5,936 nucleotides of DNA from Pseudomonas sp. (lineage in GTDB: Bacteria > Pseudomonadota > Gammaproteobacteria > Pseudomonadales > Pseudomonadaceae), in NCBI GenBank assembly GCA_003525045.1, contig DQGF01000548.1:1-5936 (forward strand), given 5' to 3'. Below are positions 5,899 to 5,936 of the stretch, piece by piece; position 1 is the stretch's first letter; every line of letters begins with the position of its first letter. The notes beneath the pieces were generated by a model. It searched no databases and was not told the origin of the DNA. It saw only the letters and a program-made list of their open reading frames with translations. The position numbers and the translations under genes were made by a program.

Positions 5899-5919
5899 CT
5901 GTGGGAGCGAGCGGCTCCC
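5899..5919 (+). repeat. Partial Pseudomonas intergenic repeat with hairpin, downstream of the transporter
   Basis: CCTGTGGGAGCGAGC (5899-5912 region) is the typical start of the common intergenic repeat of fluorescent pseudomonads and resembles the minus-strand CCTGTAGGAGC at the other end of the window. GGGAGC (5903-5908) and GCTCCC (5914-5919) pair perfectly around a 5-base loop, giving a short hairpin 18 bases after the transporter stop. The usual continuation of the repeat is not seen; the sequence goes into a C/G tract instead. Confidence 0.55.
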
Positions 5920-5932
5920 CCCCCCCGGGGGG
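5917..5932. other. C10G6 homopolymer tract near window end
   Basis: Ten C followed directly by six G, overlapping the right arm of the REP-like hairpin. No base of A or T interrupts the 16 bases. Such a tract is out of character for the rest of the window and lies 4 bases from its end. A sequencing or assembly artefact at a contig end is the simplest explanation, though a real tract cannot be excluded. Confidence 0.6.
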
Positions 5933-5936
5933 TTCA

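Overview
The window looks like chromosomal DNA from a Pseudomonas, probably of the P. fluorescens group. This is inferred from the GC-rich coding sequence with strong G/C preference at third codon positions, from the gene families, and from Pseudomonas-type intergenic repeats of the form CCTGT(A/G)GGAGC near both ends. There is no sign of a phage, transposon, CRISPR array or RNA gene.

Left block (about 92-3753), all read on the minus strand. In transcription order it holds a membrane-anchored neutral zinc metallopeptidase of the YpfJ family (3753-2884), a second full-length YpfJ paralogue (2733-1843), a secreted alpha/beta hydrolase whose start codon overlaps the stop of the second peptidase (1843-884), and a short-chain dehydrogenase/reductase (778-92). 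The two peptidases arose by tandem duplication: over the catalytic domain I count about 62% identity with no gaps. The peptidase and hydrolase are almost certainly translated together. Whether the first peptidase and the reductase belong to the same transcript is open, because the gaps are 150 and 105 bases. An inverted pair of REP-like repeats lies just past the reductase.

Right block (4042-5884), read on the plus strand and divergent from the left block. An IclR-family regulator with a plausible sigma-70 promoter is followed, after a 187-base AT-richer spacer with three inverted repeats, by a ten-helix EamA/DMT-family transporter. The natural reading is a local regulator controlling a small-molecule exporter or importer, with the inverted repeats as candidate operators. 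The substrate cannot be read from the sequence. The 288 bases between the divergent blocks (3754-4041) hold no convincing gene, only the regulator's promoter and short GTTAC-type direct repeats.

The last 40 bases contain the beginning of another Pseudomonas-type repeat that runs into an unnatural-looking C10G6 tract, possibly an assembly artefact at a contig end. I see no clear new biological system. The most interesting parts are the duplicated peptidase pair coupled to a secreted hydrolase, and the inverted-repeat-rich spacer before the transporter.
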